Shown: piece after piece, positions 37,529 to 46,553 of the stretch | Layout of the letters: the number at the start of each line of letters is the position of its first letter | Position numbering within the stretch: the stretch's first letter is position 1 | NCBI RefSeq assembly: GCF_001050235.1 | Contig: NZ_DF967972.1 | Span: forward strand, 4,058,724-4,122,723 | From: Longilinea arvoryzae | Lineage (GTDB): Bacteria > Chloroflexota > Anaerolineae > Anaerolineales > Anaerolineaceae | Length of the DNA: 64,000 bases | Reading direction: 5' to 3' | Made by a program: the position numbers and the translations under genes | Notes under the pieces: generated by a model | Told to the model about the DNA's origin: nothing | What the model saw: only the letters and a program-made list of their open reading frames with translations | Database searches by the model: none

Positions 37529-37807
37529 TCAACCGCCCACGACCGGCGGAAAGAAATCCAGTGTATCGTCCGGATGGAGCGGCATATTCCACTTGAGCGG
37601 CAGGGTCGCCACGTCATCCCCGTTGAGCAGGCAGTGCACGTGGGCGTGAATCTCGCCGGCGTCGTTCAGCCAGTGGACGCGCAGCGCGGGATATTTCTCC
37701 ACCGCCGCCTGCACGGCCTGATAGACTGTCGCGCCGGACGGCAGGTCGATCTGGATCGTCTTCACCCCGGCAGCCAGCCGGAACGTGGCGTATAGGTTGA
37801 TTTGCAA
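37529..37807 (-). CDS. MoaD/ThiS-family ubiquitin-like sulfur carrier
   Basis: 92 residues ending in VVGG, the diglycine tail that is adenylylated and thiocarboxylated in this family. The beta-grasp pattern (INLYATFRLAAG, IDLPSGATVYQAV, LNGDD, LHPDDTLDFFPPV) fits MoaD, which donates sulfur in molybdopterin synthesis, or a related carrier. No moaE or activating enzyme is nearby, so the exact pathway is open. Confidence 0.85.
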   Translation of the reverse strand: MQINLYATFRLAAGVKTIQIDLPSGATVYQAVQAAVEKYPALRVHWLNDAGEIHAHVHCLLNGDDVATLPLKWNMPLHPDDTLDFFPPVVGG

Positions 37808-37859
37808 TGCAGGCCTCTTTACTGATCTGTGAACTCGGTGTCCCCTGTGACTTTCTTCG

Positions 37860-38007
37860 GTGTGAAGAATTTAACCACAGAGCCCACAGAGATAAAAGAG
37901 GTCACAGAGAAAGAGATTGGAGAGAAGATAAATGCTTATCTACTTTTCTTCTCTCGTTCTTCTTCTCATTTCCTTCTCTGTGATCTCTGTGTCCTGTGTG
38001 GCTTTCC
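37860..38007. repeat. Dispersed CACAGAG palindromic element
   Basis: Left edge TTAACCACAGAGCCCACAGAG, right edge CTCTGTGATCTCTGTGTCC. It lies between the MoaD-like gene and the end of btuD. Same family as 39841-40027 and 47421-47657. Confidence 0.7.
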
Positions 38008-38790
38008 TCATCTTAAAATCGCCGGCAGCACCACCGGATACCCGCTGGGCGTGTTGCGCATCACCTCCAGCGGCAGGTGATAGGCTTCGCTCAAAATGCG
38101 CGCGGTCAGCACGCTTTCGATGTCGCCCATCTTCACAATGCGGCCCTCCACCAGCAGGGCCGCCTGATCGCAGTAGCGCGCCACCAGGTTGAGGTCGTGC
38201 ATCACCATCACCACGCTCAGTTCGTCCTGCTGGGTCAGCCGGCGGACCTGTTCCAACAGGCTGATCTGGTACTGCAGATCGAGGTTCGAGGTGGGCTCGT
38301 CCAGCAGCAGAATGGGGGTGGCCTGGGCCAGCGCGCGCGCCAGCAGCAGACGCTGCTGCTCGCCGCCGGAAAGCTCGCCCACCCGGCGTTCGGCCAGCTT
38401 CAGTGTGTCGGTGCGGCGCATGGCGTCCCGGGCGATCTCTTCGTCGCGCTTCGAAACCTGTCCCAGCCAATTGAGATAAGGCGTTCGTCCGAGCAGAACC
38501 GTCTCCCAGGCCGTGAAGGCCGGAGGCAGGTTGTGGGCCTGCGGCACCACAGCGATATGCCTGGCCACGTCCGGCGCAGTCATTCCGCTCAGGCTGCGCC
38601 CATCCACCAGCACGCGGCCGGATTGCGTCGCCAGCACGCCGCTGAGCGCCCGGATCAGCGTCGACTTTCCCGCGCCGTTCGGGCCGATCAGCCCCAGAAC
38701 CGTGCCGCGTTCGACCGAAAAACTGACTTCATGCAGCACGGCGCGCTCACCGTAGGAAACCGAAAGCGATTCGACCTGTAACATAGGCAT
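38008..38790 (-). CDS. btuD: Corrinoid ABC transporter, ATP-binding protein
   Basis: 260 residues of the FecCD/BtuCD importer ATPase type. Walker A is GPNGAGKST, the Q-loop is VVPQ, the signature is LSGGEQQR, Walker B is ILLLDEPTSNLD and the switch is VMHDLN. It energises uptake through the adjacent permease. The ATG at 38790 overlaps the permease stop (TGATG); an ATG two codons later is an alternative. The frame extends upstream out of register with btuC and that part is not coding. Confidence 0.9.
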   Translation of the reverse strand: MPMLQVESLSVSYGERAVLHEVSFSVERGTVLGLIGPNGAGKSTLIRALSGVLATQSGRVLVDGRSLSGMTAPDVARHIAVVPQAHNLPPAFTAWETVLLGRTPYLNWLGQVSKRDEEIARDAMRRTDTLKLAERRVGELSGGEQQRLLLARALAQATPILLLDEPTSNLDLQYQISLLEQVRRLTQQDELSVVMVMHDLNLVARYCDQAALLVEGRIVKMGDIESVLTARILSEAYHLPLEVMRNTPSGYPVVLPAILR

Positions 38791-39818
38791 CACCAGTAGG
38801 ATTGCTGCTTGTTGCGGCGCAGCACCCATAAAAAGAAAGGCGCGCCTGCCAGGGAGGTGATCACACCCACCGGCAGCTCCTGCGGAGCCATCAGCGTGCG
38901 CGCCAGCACATCCGCGATCAATAGGAAGGCCGCCCCGCAAACGATTGAAAGCGGCAGCAGCCGGCGGTAGTCGCCGCCCCATACCATCCGCACCAGATGG
39001 GGCACGACCAACCCGACAAAACCGATCACGCCCGAGAATGCCACCGCCGCGGCCGTGGTCAGTGTGGCGGCCAGGACGATGATGCCGCGCACGCGTTCCA
39101 CCGGCAGGCCTAGCTGTTTGGCCTGTTCATCGCCAAACTGCAGCACGTTGAGCGCGTGTCCGTTGGCCAGGAGCACAAGGCAGCCAACCGCCAGATAAGG
39201 CAGCGCCGCAACCACCGGCCCCCAACCCGAAAGCGTCGTGCCGCCCAACTGCCAGACCAGCGCGCGGCGCAGCTCGCCGGTGGAGTTGAGCATCAAGTAC
39301 GAACTCAAAGCCGTGCAAAATGAACTGACCGCCACGCCGGCCAGGATCAGCGTGGTCGTGGGCAGGGTGCGTCCCACACGGGCAAGCTGATAAACGATTC
39401 CGACCGCCAGCAGCGCGCCGGCGAAAGCCGCCAGGGGTACCGCCAACATCCCCGCACCCCCGCGTGCCCATTGGGCCGTCATGGCCAGCACTGCGCCGAG
39501 CCCGGCGCCCGAGGCAACCCCGATCATGTAGGGATCGGCCAGCGGATTGCGAAACAGGCCCTGGTAAGCGCCGCCGCTGGTCGCCAGCGCTGCGCCGGTG
39601 AAAGCCACCAGCAGGGTCCGCGGCAGGCGCAGCGAACCCAGGATGATCCGGTAGGTATCCGCCTGCGGCAACACGGAGTCGCGTCCCGTGAGCGCAGCCC
39701 TGGCCAGATCCCACAAGGCGGCCGGCGGGATGAACACGCTGCCGACCGCCACGCTGAGCAGCAGGGCCGCCGCCAGCAGGAACAGGCTGTAGAAGAAAGG
39801 ACGGGAGGTGGTTTTCAT
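38790..39818 (-). CDS. btuC: Corrinoid ABC transporter, permease (FecCD family)
   Basis: 342 residues with about ten membrane helices and the FecCD family blocks: LRLPRTLLVAFTGAALATSGGAYQGLFRNPLADPYMIGVASGAGLG, then GVIGFVGLVVPHLVR near the coupling helix and PQELPVGVITSLAGAPFFLWVL at the end. The ATG at 39818 is preferred; a GTG start at 39854 would place the N-terminus inside the dispersed repeat. Cobalamin as substrate is inferred from the riboswitch upstream of the operon. Confidence 0.9.
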   Translation of the reverse strand: MKTTSRPFFYSLFLLAAALLLSVAVGSVFIPPAALWDLARAALTGRDSVLPQADTYRIILGSLRLPRTLLVAFTGAALATSGGAYQGLFRNPLADPYMIGVASGAGLGAVLAMTAQWARGGAGMLAVPLAAFAGALLAVGIVYQLARVGRTLPTTTLILAGVAVSSFCTALSSYLMLNSTGELRRALVWQLGGTTLSGWGPVVAALPYLAVGCLVLLANGHALNVLQFGDEQAKQLGLPVERVRGIIVLAATLTTAAAVAFSGVIGFVGLVVPHLVRMVWGGDYRRLLPLSIVCGAAFLLIADVLARTLMAPQELPVGVITSLAGAPFFLWVLRRNKQQSYW

Positions 39819-39835
39819 AAAAGGGTCGAAGAGAG

Positions 39836-40029
39836 GATTAGCCACAGAGCCCACAGAGTTCTCAGAGAAAGAGGAGCAAATAGAAAGAAAGAGAAAAAAG
39901 AACCAGAGGTGTCGATTTCAACCGGGAACTTCTTCATAATGATCCTGGCTCCCTCTTCTTTTTTCATCTCTTCTTCCTCTGTGTTCTCTGTGGCTTTCTT
40001 CTTCCTCTGTGATCTCTGTGGCTTTCTTT
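39836..40029. repeat. Dispersed CACAGAG palindromic element inside the btu operon
   Basis: Left edge TTAGCCACAGAGCCCACAG, right edge with TTCTCTGTGGC and CTCTGTGATCTCTGTGGC. It separates btuF from btuC and could fold in the polycistronic transcript. Confidence 0.72.
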
Positions 40030-40956
40030 TTACTTGAACAACTCGGGATGTAGCAGTTTGGCCAGGGTTTCCAGGCCATCCACCAGGCGCGGACCGGGCC
40101 GGCTGACCAGATCGTCGTCGAAGGTGTAGATGCGGTTATCCTTGACGGCCTGCAGCGCATCCCAGCCGGTGCGAGCCGCCACCTGTTCGGGGGTCGCGCC
40201 GTATGCGGCGTCCCCGAGCAACAGGATGGACGGATCCTGCACCAGCAGCTCTTCCAGGCTCATCTGGGCATAGCTGCCCGCCAGGTTGTCGCCGATATTC
40301 GAACCGCCGGCCATGCTGATCAACTGCGACAGGAATGTATCCTTGCCGGCCGTCCAGGGCTTTGTGGGATCTGTGGTGCCGTCCAGTTCATAGAATACCG
40401 TGACCCGGGCGGCGTCGGGGGTGATCGCATCCTTGACGGCCTGGACACGTTTCTGCAACGAGCTGACCAGCGCATCCGCTTCGCTTTCCCGGCCGGCAAG
40501 CTGCGCCACGGTCTTCAAATTGGCGTACATGCCGTCCAGATCCTTGGGGTTGGACAGGTAATAAACGGTCAGGCCGAGGTCCTGCATGGATTTGACCAGT
40601 TCCGGAGTATTGATTTCAGCCGCCAGCACCAGGTCGGGCTTCAGGCTGGCGATGGTTTCGAGGCTGTAGGTGCCCATGTTCCCGCCCACCGAGGGCAGTT
40701 TGCTGGCTTCGGTCGGGTAATCAGAGAAATCATCCCGGCCGACCACCTGCGAACCTGCGCCGATGGCATACAGGATCTCGGTGTTGGAAGGCGCCAGGGA
40801 AACGATCCGCTGCGCCGGCGCAGCCAGCGTGATGGACCGGTTCAGGCCATCGGTGAGGGTGATAGGGGCGGCGGTAGGCGTCGCGGCGGCGCCGCAGGCC
40901 GAAAGCAGCAGGGCTGCCAGAATGCTGATGGAAAGCAAGATATTCAAACGTTTCAT
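40030..40956 (-). CDS. btuF: Corrinoid ABC transporter, substrate-binding lipoprotein
   Basis: 308 residues. Lipoprotein signal with lipobox LLSAC (C21), then a PF01497-type binding protein: RIVSLAPSNTEILYAIGAG, VVGRDDFSDYP, LKPDLVLAAE, and a C-terminal half with VTVFYELDG and the glycine-rich DNLAGSYAQMSLEELLVQDP. It captures the substrate outside the membrane for BtuCD. The cobalamin riboswitch about 185 bases upstream defines the likely ligand class. Confidence 0.9.
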   Translation of the reverse strand: MKRLNILLSISILAALLLSACGAAATPTAAPITLTDGLNRSITLAAPAQRIVSLAPSNTEILYAIGAGSQVVGRDDFSDYPTEASKLPSVGGNMGTYSLETIASLKPDLVLAAEINTPELVKSMQDLGLTVYYLSNPKDLDGMYANLKTVAQLAGRESEADALVSSLQKRVQAVKDAITPDAARVTVFYELDGTTDPTKPWTAGKDTFLSQLISMAGGSNIGDNLAGSYAQMSLEELLVQDPSILLLGDAAYGATPEQVAARTGWDALQAVKDNRIYTFDDDLVSRPGPRLVDGLETLAKLLHPELFK

Positions 40957-41060
40957 GTGGGTTCCAATGTCTTGATTAAGGTCGAATACGATACAGGCGA
41001 ACCGTCTGACGGTTGGCTTCAATGCATTGCGGGATCATCGCTGCGAAGTACCGGCCGCCT

Positions 41061-41093
41061 GAAAAAGAAAACCCTGTCCGCGGGGACAGGGTG
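41061..41093 (-). terminator. Riboswitch-controlled terminator
   Basis: On the minus strand CACCCTGTCC, a CCGC loop and GGACAGGGTTTTCTTTTTC form a strong intrinsic terminator between the cobalamin aptamer and btuF. It is the likely expression platform. Confidence 0.88.
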
Positions 41094-41139
41094 ATGTGTG
41101 GATTGGCCAGGCACGTCTCCACCTCCTTTCCGCGAGGTC

Positions 41140-41312
<173 letters not shown>

Positions 41313-41375
41313 AAATTATCATCGTCATTGTATGTGCAGACAGCGGCTCTGTCAAGTCCAAACCGGCCCATTAAC

Positions 41376-41407
41376 GAAAAAGCCCCTCGCCTTTCGCGAG
41401 GGGCATA
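41376..41407 (-). terminator. Rho-independent terminator after the DUF4332 gene
   Basis: Minus strand GCCCCTCGC, loop GAAAG, GCGAGGGGC, then TTTTTC. A perfect 9-base GC stem 16 bases after the stop of the gene at 41423. Confidence 0.9.
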
Positions 41408-41422
41408 AAGAGCGCGACTGGA

Positions 41423-41827
41423 TTAATACGTGATGACGCGCGGCAGCTTTTTGGCCTGATCGATCCAATCCGCCACCATGGCTTCGGTGGGTAATTTGCG
41501 GACGAGTTTCTTGGTTTCGTTCACTTCCACGATCTTCTGGAAGAGATTCTTGGCAACGCGCTGGGCCAGTTCAGGCACGGTATCCACACCGGCTTCTTCC
41601 AGCAAATCGGCGTATTCTTCAGCAACGCCCTTGATGCGGAATAAATCCACATGGTTGATCCATTCGAGGATCAGGGCATCGCTGATGCCGGCTTTTTCGG
41701 CCAGTTCCTTGCGGCCCTTGGGAGTGGAGCCAACCTTGAGCAGGGCATCCGTGTTGGCGATGCCGGCTGCCTTGAGTTTGGCTGCATATTTTTCCCCAAT
41801 TCCTTCGACATCGAGTAAATTAGCCAT
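41423..41827 (-). CDS. DUF4332-type helix-hairpin-helix protein
   Basis: 134 residues with repeated helix-hairpin-helix-like units: LLDVEGIGEKYAAKLKAAGI, then LFRIKGVAEEYADLLEEAGV. The pattern fits DUF4332, which resembles DNA-binding HhH pairs. GAGGAG precedes the ATG at 41827. It may bind DNA or serve as a protein-interaction module. The small gene at 41888-42085 lies 60 bases upstream on the same strand. Confidence 0.8.
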   Translation of the reverse strand: MANLLDVEGIGEKYAAKLKAAGIANTDALLKVGSTPKGRKELAEKAGISDALILEWINHVDLFRIKGVAEEYADLLEEAGVDTVPELAQRVAKNLFQKIVEVNETKKLVRKLPTEAMVADWIDQAKKLPRVITY

Positions 41828-41887
41828 GTTATTCTCCTCAATTTGCATTTTTGATTGGAAAAGGAAGGAAACGAATTTCCAATGGGA

Positions 41888-42085
41888 TTATTTCCCCAAC
41901 AAATCGCCCAGTCCCTTAAGCACGTCCCCGCCCTGACTCTCGCCCTTCAGTAAGGCATCGATCTGTCCGGCGATGGGCGCAGGCAGTTTCTGCTTGATGA
42001 AATTGAGCACGGTTTCAACGGCCACGCGCGCCGTCTGTTCGGGAATACCGGTTTTTTTGCTGACCAATTTGACCAGTTCGTCCAT
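41888..42085 (-). CDS. Small helical protein of unknown function
   Basis: 65 residues: MDELVKLVSKKTGIPEQTAR, a second amphipathic helix (AVETVLNFIKQKLP) and a glycine-ended tail (GLGDLLGK). The layout resembles short DUF2267/DUF937-like helical proteins. GGGAGG precedes the ATG with good spacing, which supports expression. Probably co-transcribed with the DUF4332 gene. Confidence 0.68.
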   Translation of the reverse strand: MDELVKLVSKKTGIPEQTARVAVETVLNFIKQKLPAPIAGQIDALLKGESQGGDVLKGLGDLLGK

Positions 42086-42207
42086 TCATCCTCCCATAAA
42101 AAGGTCACTTGTCATTATAAGATTTAAAGTAAAATCGGGATGGTTAAAATATAGGCTACTTGCAACGGTTCGTCAAGCTGTTTGTTGAAACGAAATCGCT
42201 GAAATCA

Positions 42208-43512
42208 TTAACGAAAGACCGAGGAGCCCTGCATCCCGCTGGGACTGGCGGTGGCCAACTGATTGCCGCGCACCAGGCGGCCCTGGTAAGGTTTTTCACC
42301 GGCTTCGACCTGCCAGCCGGAAAGCACGAAGGGGATGCGGTCCAGGCCGAGCCACTCGCCGTTGTATTTGCGCGCCAGGTGAACGTGCGCCCCACTGGCG
42401 TTGCCGCCCTCGCAGGATGGATTGCCGAGCGGATCGCCGGGGGCGACTCGCGTCCCAACCGGCGCGCGGTTGGCCAGGTGCATATAGATCAGCACCCAGC
42501 CGGTCTGCTCGTTCCCGTCACCGTCCAGGTCCAGCGCCAGCGCGCCGCGCTCCGAACGCGCCACCACCCCGGAAGCCGCCGCCAGGGCCTGCTGGGGAGC
42601 CGGTTTGCAGCCTGTCCCAGCGATGGGCGCCAGGTCGATGGCGCCGAGCGGACTGCCCACGCCCCAATCGATGTGCGGGCCGCCGGTGAAGGCCCAGGTC
42701 TCGCCTGCCGCAAAGGGCAGATCGAGCTGCGGCTGGGTAAGGCCGGCCGGCGACAGCACCTCGACGGCGCGCTGCCAGGGATCGCCAAAACGCGCCGTGT
42801 AAAATCGAATGAAGCCGTCCGGACCGGTGATGGCCGCCTGCCAATCGACGAACGGCAGCAGGCGCGAAAACAGCGCGTACAGCGCAGCCGTGCCCGGATT
42901 GGCGTTCGCGGGCAGGTCGATGCTGACCCCGTCCGGGAAGACCAGTTGACTGAGCTGGCCGGCGCGCTCGCCGTAATAACCCTGCGACAGATAGCGCACC
43001 GCCAAGCGCAGCTCCGCATCCAGTCCCTGGATGGCCGGGTTTTCGAAGCCCAGCGGATATTCGGGTTCGCTGTCCGCCCTGGGCTGGCCGAACACCCAGC
43101 CGGAACGAAATTCGAGCAGCCCGAGCAGCAGGCGCGGGTTGGTGGAGGTCTCATCGGCGATGCGCTGCACAATCTGCGCGCCGCTCATCGTTTCATCGTC
43201 CACCGTTTCGGTGTAGGTGCTCAGGTAACCGCCGGCTGAGGCCACAACGGACGCCACGTCGAAGCCCAGCGCGGCCGGTGAATTGACAACCTCGCTGTCC
43301 GGAAAGATCTCGCCCTGCTGCGCCAGTTCGGTTCCCAGCGGCGATACCAACGCCACGTCCGTGCTGGCCGTCGCAGCCGGCGCCTGGGTGACAATTTCGA
43401 GGTCAGCGGGCGTTTCGCGAGCCAGCATGCGGGCCCGCGAAGGCAGGTTGCAGGCCAGCGCCGGCAGCAGCCAGACCAGCACGAGAGCCAGATAAATTCG
43501 ATGGTTGCGCAT
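42208..43512 (-). CDS. M23-type peptidase lipoprotein
   Basis: 434 residues. Lipoprotein signal (LVWLLPALAC, C21), a middle region similar to lytic or muramidase-type scaffolds (LLLGLLEFRSGWV), and a C-terminal LytM/M23 zinc-peptidase domain: GPHIDWGVG and AIDLAP as the HxxxD part, MHLAN, and GAHVHLARKYNGEW with the HxH part. It probably cleaves peptidoglycan cross-links or binds cell wall. The first metal site is slightly atypical, so catalytic activity is not certain. Confidence 0.8.
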   Translation of the reverse strand: MRNHRIYLALVLVWLLPALACNLPSRARMLARETPADLEIVTQAPAATASTDVALVSPLGTELAQQGEIFPDSEVVNSPAALGFDVASVVASAGGYLSTYTETVDDETMSGAQIVQRIADETSTNPRLLLGLLEFRSGWVFGQPRADSEPEYPLGFENPAIQGLDAELRLAVRYLSQGYYGERAGQLSQLVFPDGVSIDLPANANPGTAALYALFSRLLPFVDWQAAITGPDGFIRFYTARFGDPWQRAVEVLSPAGLTQPQLDLPFAAGETWAFTGGPHIDWGVGSPLGAIDLAPIAGTGCKPAPQQALAAASGVVARSERGALALDLDGDGNEQTGWVLIYMHLANRAPVGTRVAPGDPLGNPSCEGGNASGAHVHLARKYNGEWLGLDRIPFVLSGWQVEAGEKPYQGRLVRGNQLATASPSGMQGSSVFR

Positions 43513-43590
43513 GAGGGAATTGTACCAAAGAGAAAATCAGCCGGATGGGAAAAGGCAATACTCGATTCCACCTCCCGGTGAACGGATATT

Positions 43591-44172
43591 CTAACGAATT
43601 AGAAGATCCGTCAGGGTTAAACATTCCTGTAGAAGGTGGGCTCGAAATGCATTTTCTTCCGGGATCAGGCCTCTGCCCGAGATGTTGATCGACATCTCGC
43701 CGTATAAATAACAATGTACCTCATGCAATAAATGATAAGCCTCAGTCTGGGGCAGGTTGATTCCGCAGGTCTCCTGGACGGCGTCGCCGAAAAGCAGCGC
43801 CAGCGATGCAACCCGTTTTTCGCCAAGGGCCGCACTTTCAACCGGGCGAGGGCCTTTGAGGGGATCAGCCCAGAACAACCTCAGCCAGCCCTTGTGGACC
43901 AGGTAGAAATCAATGATCCCGGCAAAGAACCGGTTCAGGCTGGTTGTCGTTTCACGGGTTGACTTCACCCCGGCGGTGACATCCGCGATGAATCGATCCC
44001 CGGCTGTATCCAGCGCCGCCCAGAGCAGATCGTCGAAGTCATCGAAATAGTTGTAAATGTTGGTATGCGCGCACCCCAGGGCGCGGGCGACTGCCCGCAA
44101 ATTGACCCGACTCGCGCTTTCCTTCTCCTGAATGAGTTCCAGGGTGGCTTGAATAATGTCCGCTCTTTGCAT
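43591..44172 (-). CDS. TetR-family transcriptional regulator
   Basis: 193 residues. The N-terminal HTH is QATLELIQEKESASRVNLRAVARALGCAHTNIYNYFDDFDDLLWAAL (residues about 8-55), standard for TetR. The C-terminal ligand domain is variable. AGGGCGAAG precedes the ATG. It follows the GNAT gene by 11 bases, and both are expressed from the promoter at 44737-44764, whose start site overlaps a 30-base palindrome; autorepression is likely. Confidence 0.85.
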   Translation of the reverse strand: MQRADIIQATLELIQEKESASRVNLRAVARALGCAHTNIYNYFDDFDDLLWAALDTAGDRFIADVTAGVKSTRETTTSLNRFFAGIIDFYLVHKGWLRLFWADPLKGPRPVESAALGEKRVASLALLFGDAVQETCGINLPQTEAYHLLHEVHCYLYGEMSINISGRGLIPEENAFRAHLLQECLTLTDLLIR

Positions 44173-44183
44173 CTTCGCCCTGC

Positions 44184-44687
44184 TCAAGCAATGCGCCGCT
44201 GCATCCAGACCACATCGAAACGGGTCTGCTTCTTCTGCCCCACCCCCAGGAATCGGCCGCATTCCTGAAACCCGTGCGTCTGGTGGAACTTCAAACTGGG
44301 TTCGTTCAACGAGCAGATTTGCGCCAGAATATTCGTAATCCCGATCCTGGCGCCTTCCGCGATCAGATAATTCAACATCTGGTTGCCCAGTCCCAGCCGG
44401 GTATATTCCGCCCGGATGAAATAGGAGATTTCAGCGGTCTGGCGGAATGCAGGCATGGGGTGATAGGGTTTGATGAACCCAAAGCCAATCACGCCATCCT
44501 GCGGCGACTCCAGGGCTGCGGTCGGATATCCCTGCGTGCCGGCCAGCATGCGTTCGTAGAATTCATAAGGAAACGGCCGTTCGGGATAGGCGGCGAATCC
44601 ATTTTCGACGTAATAGTTGAAGATGTCCATCACCGGGATTTGATCGGATGGCGCCAGCGGGCGAATCAAACAACCGGATTCAGTCAT
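44184..44687 (-). CDS. GNAT N-acetyltransferase (phosphinothricin acetyltransferase-like)
   Basis: 167 residues. The acetyl-CoA-binding motif A is EISYFIRAEYTRLGLGNQMLNYLI, with the R/Q-x-x-G-x-G/A pyrophosphate loop represented by RLGLGN, and motif B is SLNEPSLKFHQTHGFQECG. The N-terminal IRPLAPSDQIPVMDIFNYYV is like PAT/BAR acetyltransferases that modify small amines. It is the first gene of a TetR-controlled operon, so an inducer-responsive detoxification role is plausible. Confidence 0.85.
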   Translation of the reverse strand: MTESGCLIRPLAPSDQIPVMDIFNYYVENGFAAYPERPFPYEFYERMLAGTQGYPTAALESPQDGVIGFGFIKPYHPMPAFRQTAEISYFIRAEYTRLGLGNQMLNYLIAEGARIGITNILAQICSLNEPSLKFHQTHGFQECGRFLGVGQKKQTRFDVVWMQRRIA

Positions 44688-44706
44688 GAGTTCCCTCCAG
44701 GGTTTA

Positions 44707-44764
44707 GATTACCAATGGTAATTACCATTGGTAATCATTATACTGCCATTTTCGGTTCTGTCAA
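44707..44764 (-). promoter_or_regulatory. Promoter with overlapping 30-base palindromic operator
   Basis: On the minus strand TTGACA (44759-44764) and TATAAT (44737-44742) are 16 bases apart, a near-perfect sigma-70 promoter. Immediately downstream, 44707-44736 is a perfect 30-base palindrome built from ATTACCAATGG units, covering the predicted start site. It is the probable operator of the co-transcribed TetR protein. Confidence 0.88.
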
Positions 44765-44869
44765 CCAATAGCCAAACCATTCAATCTACGAAACATTCCT
44801 TCAATCGGATCGTTTTCTTTTACTTTTTCACAGGATCGGAGTGCGTCAAATATTGTTATCGCGGTTTCT

Positions 44870-46150
44870 TCATCGAAAGGTGGTCCATTCCAGATAAATA
44901 TCGCTGACCGCTTTGGACATTTCGGTCACCCGCACCCAGGCGATGGTATTCTTTCGAATGGCGACAAATCGGTAATACTGATCCTCTCCGGGTGCATGAA
45001 GAACGTAGATCTTGTTTTCCCCGATATCATAAATATAGATCGCGTTCGTAATCCCATGAGTGGACCGAATACTCCCGGTCCAATACACCCTGGTACCATC
45101 GATTTTCGGATCGGAAGGCTCAACCCCTTCATTTCGAATATAGAATTCCTGGCCGTTCGACAAATTATGCAGCACAGCTTTAATCCAAAATGCGTACCTG
45201 GCGCCGGATTTCCACACCGCCCACGGGTAAGCGATCTCGGGCATGCAGCTTTTCTCGCCCAGCGACAAATCCTTCAGCGTTCCATCGGTGATATCCATCA
45301 AATGAAGGTCGGTCCCTCCGCCATAGATATCTTCGAAGTCCTGTTCGACGATCGCCAGGTTCCCGGATAGGCTCAGGACAGGCCAGATGGAACCCTCGAT
45401 CTTCGTGCGCATGAGTTCGCGCCTTTCGCCCGTGTCAAAATCGATCGCTTCGATCACCATTTCATCCAGGTCTTTTAAATCTGGCGTGGTTCTGGCGTAC
45501 GTCCAAATGGCGTTATGCCCATTAAGAGAGATATCAAACATGCTGAATACGATCCTGCCGTTTTCATCATCCAACAAAAGGATTTCTGCTTTATCTTTCA
45601 GGTTCACGGCTCGAATTTTCCATTCGCCCAGATCGTTTGAGGTGGGCGTGTCACACACGACGAGCCAATCTTCGCTGATTTGAAATTTATTACAATCCAG
45701 ACGGCCATCTGAATAGACCGATTCGATAATTTTTTCAGAAGCACCGCCGCCGAGGGGTGTCCGGTAGAGTGCCTTGGGATTTTCGGTGTCAACCCAATAG
45801 ATAAAATCATCATCCAGTGCAATGGTTGCAGAAACTATTTTTCCCAGTGGATAGGCGGAAACGTGCTCCAGATCGATTATTTCTGATGCGTCAACCAGGT
45901 CGGGGGACATTCTTTGCAGGGTAGGGGTGGGCGTGATCGCGAAGGTGGGCGTTCCGGCAGGGGTTTCGCCGCCCTTTTTGGACGGCGGTAAATCGAATGG
46001 GGTAGCCGGGTTGGGCGTTGCAGTTGCCGACGCCTGATCGGGGGGCTGCGTCGAAGCGATTGGTTTTTCCATGCCGGATGTACAGGAAGATAGGACAAGG
46101 ATGATAACGATTGAAAGATAGAGGGTCGAGTATTTCGGATTTGTGAGCAT
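44870..46150 (-). CDS. Beta-propeller-like lipoprotein
   Basis: 426 residues. Lipobox LVLSSC (Cys at about 23), then a Thr/Pro-rich linker to about residue 80. The rest is beta-strand rich with repeated D-x-x-x-W/Y blades (DDDFIYWVDTENPKALYRT, GHNAIWTYARTTPD, GTRVYWTGSIRST, KNTIAWVRVTE), like TolB/DUF5050-type propellers. It is probably an extracytoplasmic binding or scaffold protein. Sequence is somewhat less GC-rich than its surroundings. Precise family not assigned. Confidence 0.7.
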   Translation of the reverse strand: MLTNPKYSTLYLSIVIILVLSSCTSGMEKPIASTQPPDQASATATPNPATPFDLPPSKKGGETPAGTPTFAITPTPTLQRMSPDLVDASEIIDLEHVSAYPLGKIVSATIALDDDFIYWVDTENPKALYRTPLGGGASEKIIESVYSDGRLDCNKFQISEDWLVVCDTPTSNDLGEWKIRAVNLKDKAEILLLDDENGRIVFSMFDISLNGHNAIWTYARTTPDLKDLDEMVIEAIDFDTGERRELMRTKIEGSIWPVLSLSGNLAIVEQDFEDIYGGGTDLHLMDITDGTLKDLSLGEKSCMPEIAYPWAVWKSGARYAFWIKAVLHNLSNGQEFYIRNEGVEPSDPKIDGTRVYWTGSIRSTHGITNAIYIYDIGENKIYVLHAPGEDQYYRFVAIRKNTIAWVRVTEMSKAVSDIYLEWTTFR

Positions 46151-46553
46151 GGATCGTTTCCTGGAGGATATTTATCTTTTGCCCGCCAATGGGGAAAGGC
46201 CAAAATACCTGATTTAAAAATCAAACACTGGCCGGGGTTTATCTTTTATATACCCGGATGATTGTAACTATCTTCAACCTGTCAACTGGGGGTTCCATCT
46301 TTTGTGGCCGGGTTTTCGGTGCGAGAAACACGAATTTATCCAGAAAATTTACAACTTAAGTACAATATAGCCAGGAAAGAATCACATTTCAAGCGGAATA
46401 ACAAACATTTACCTTAAGAATTGACCAGAATCAATATAAAAATTTCGCCATTTTCGCGGTATAGTATTGCAGTAAATCGGATTGGCCCGGCTTCTTCACC
46501 CTCCAGAGCAATCTCCATTTTCCGTAAACATTGCGATCCTATAAGGCACATTC
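46151..46553. other. AT-rich intergenic stretch between divergent genes
   Basis: About 400 bases with no coding frame or RNA gene that I can support. TATAGT at about 46461 could be a -10 box for the hydrolase gene to the right, but no matching -35 is seen. Confidence 0.5.

Noticed and set aside
37829..38080. Protein-like frames with TEPTEIKEVTEKE or NHGDTEFTEKK patterns near the repeats
   Set aside because: These peptides are translations of the dispersed CACAGAG/CACGGAG repeats and recur at several sites without other gene signals.
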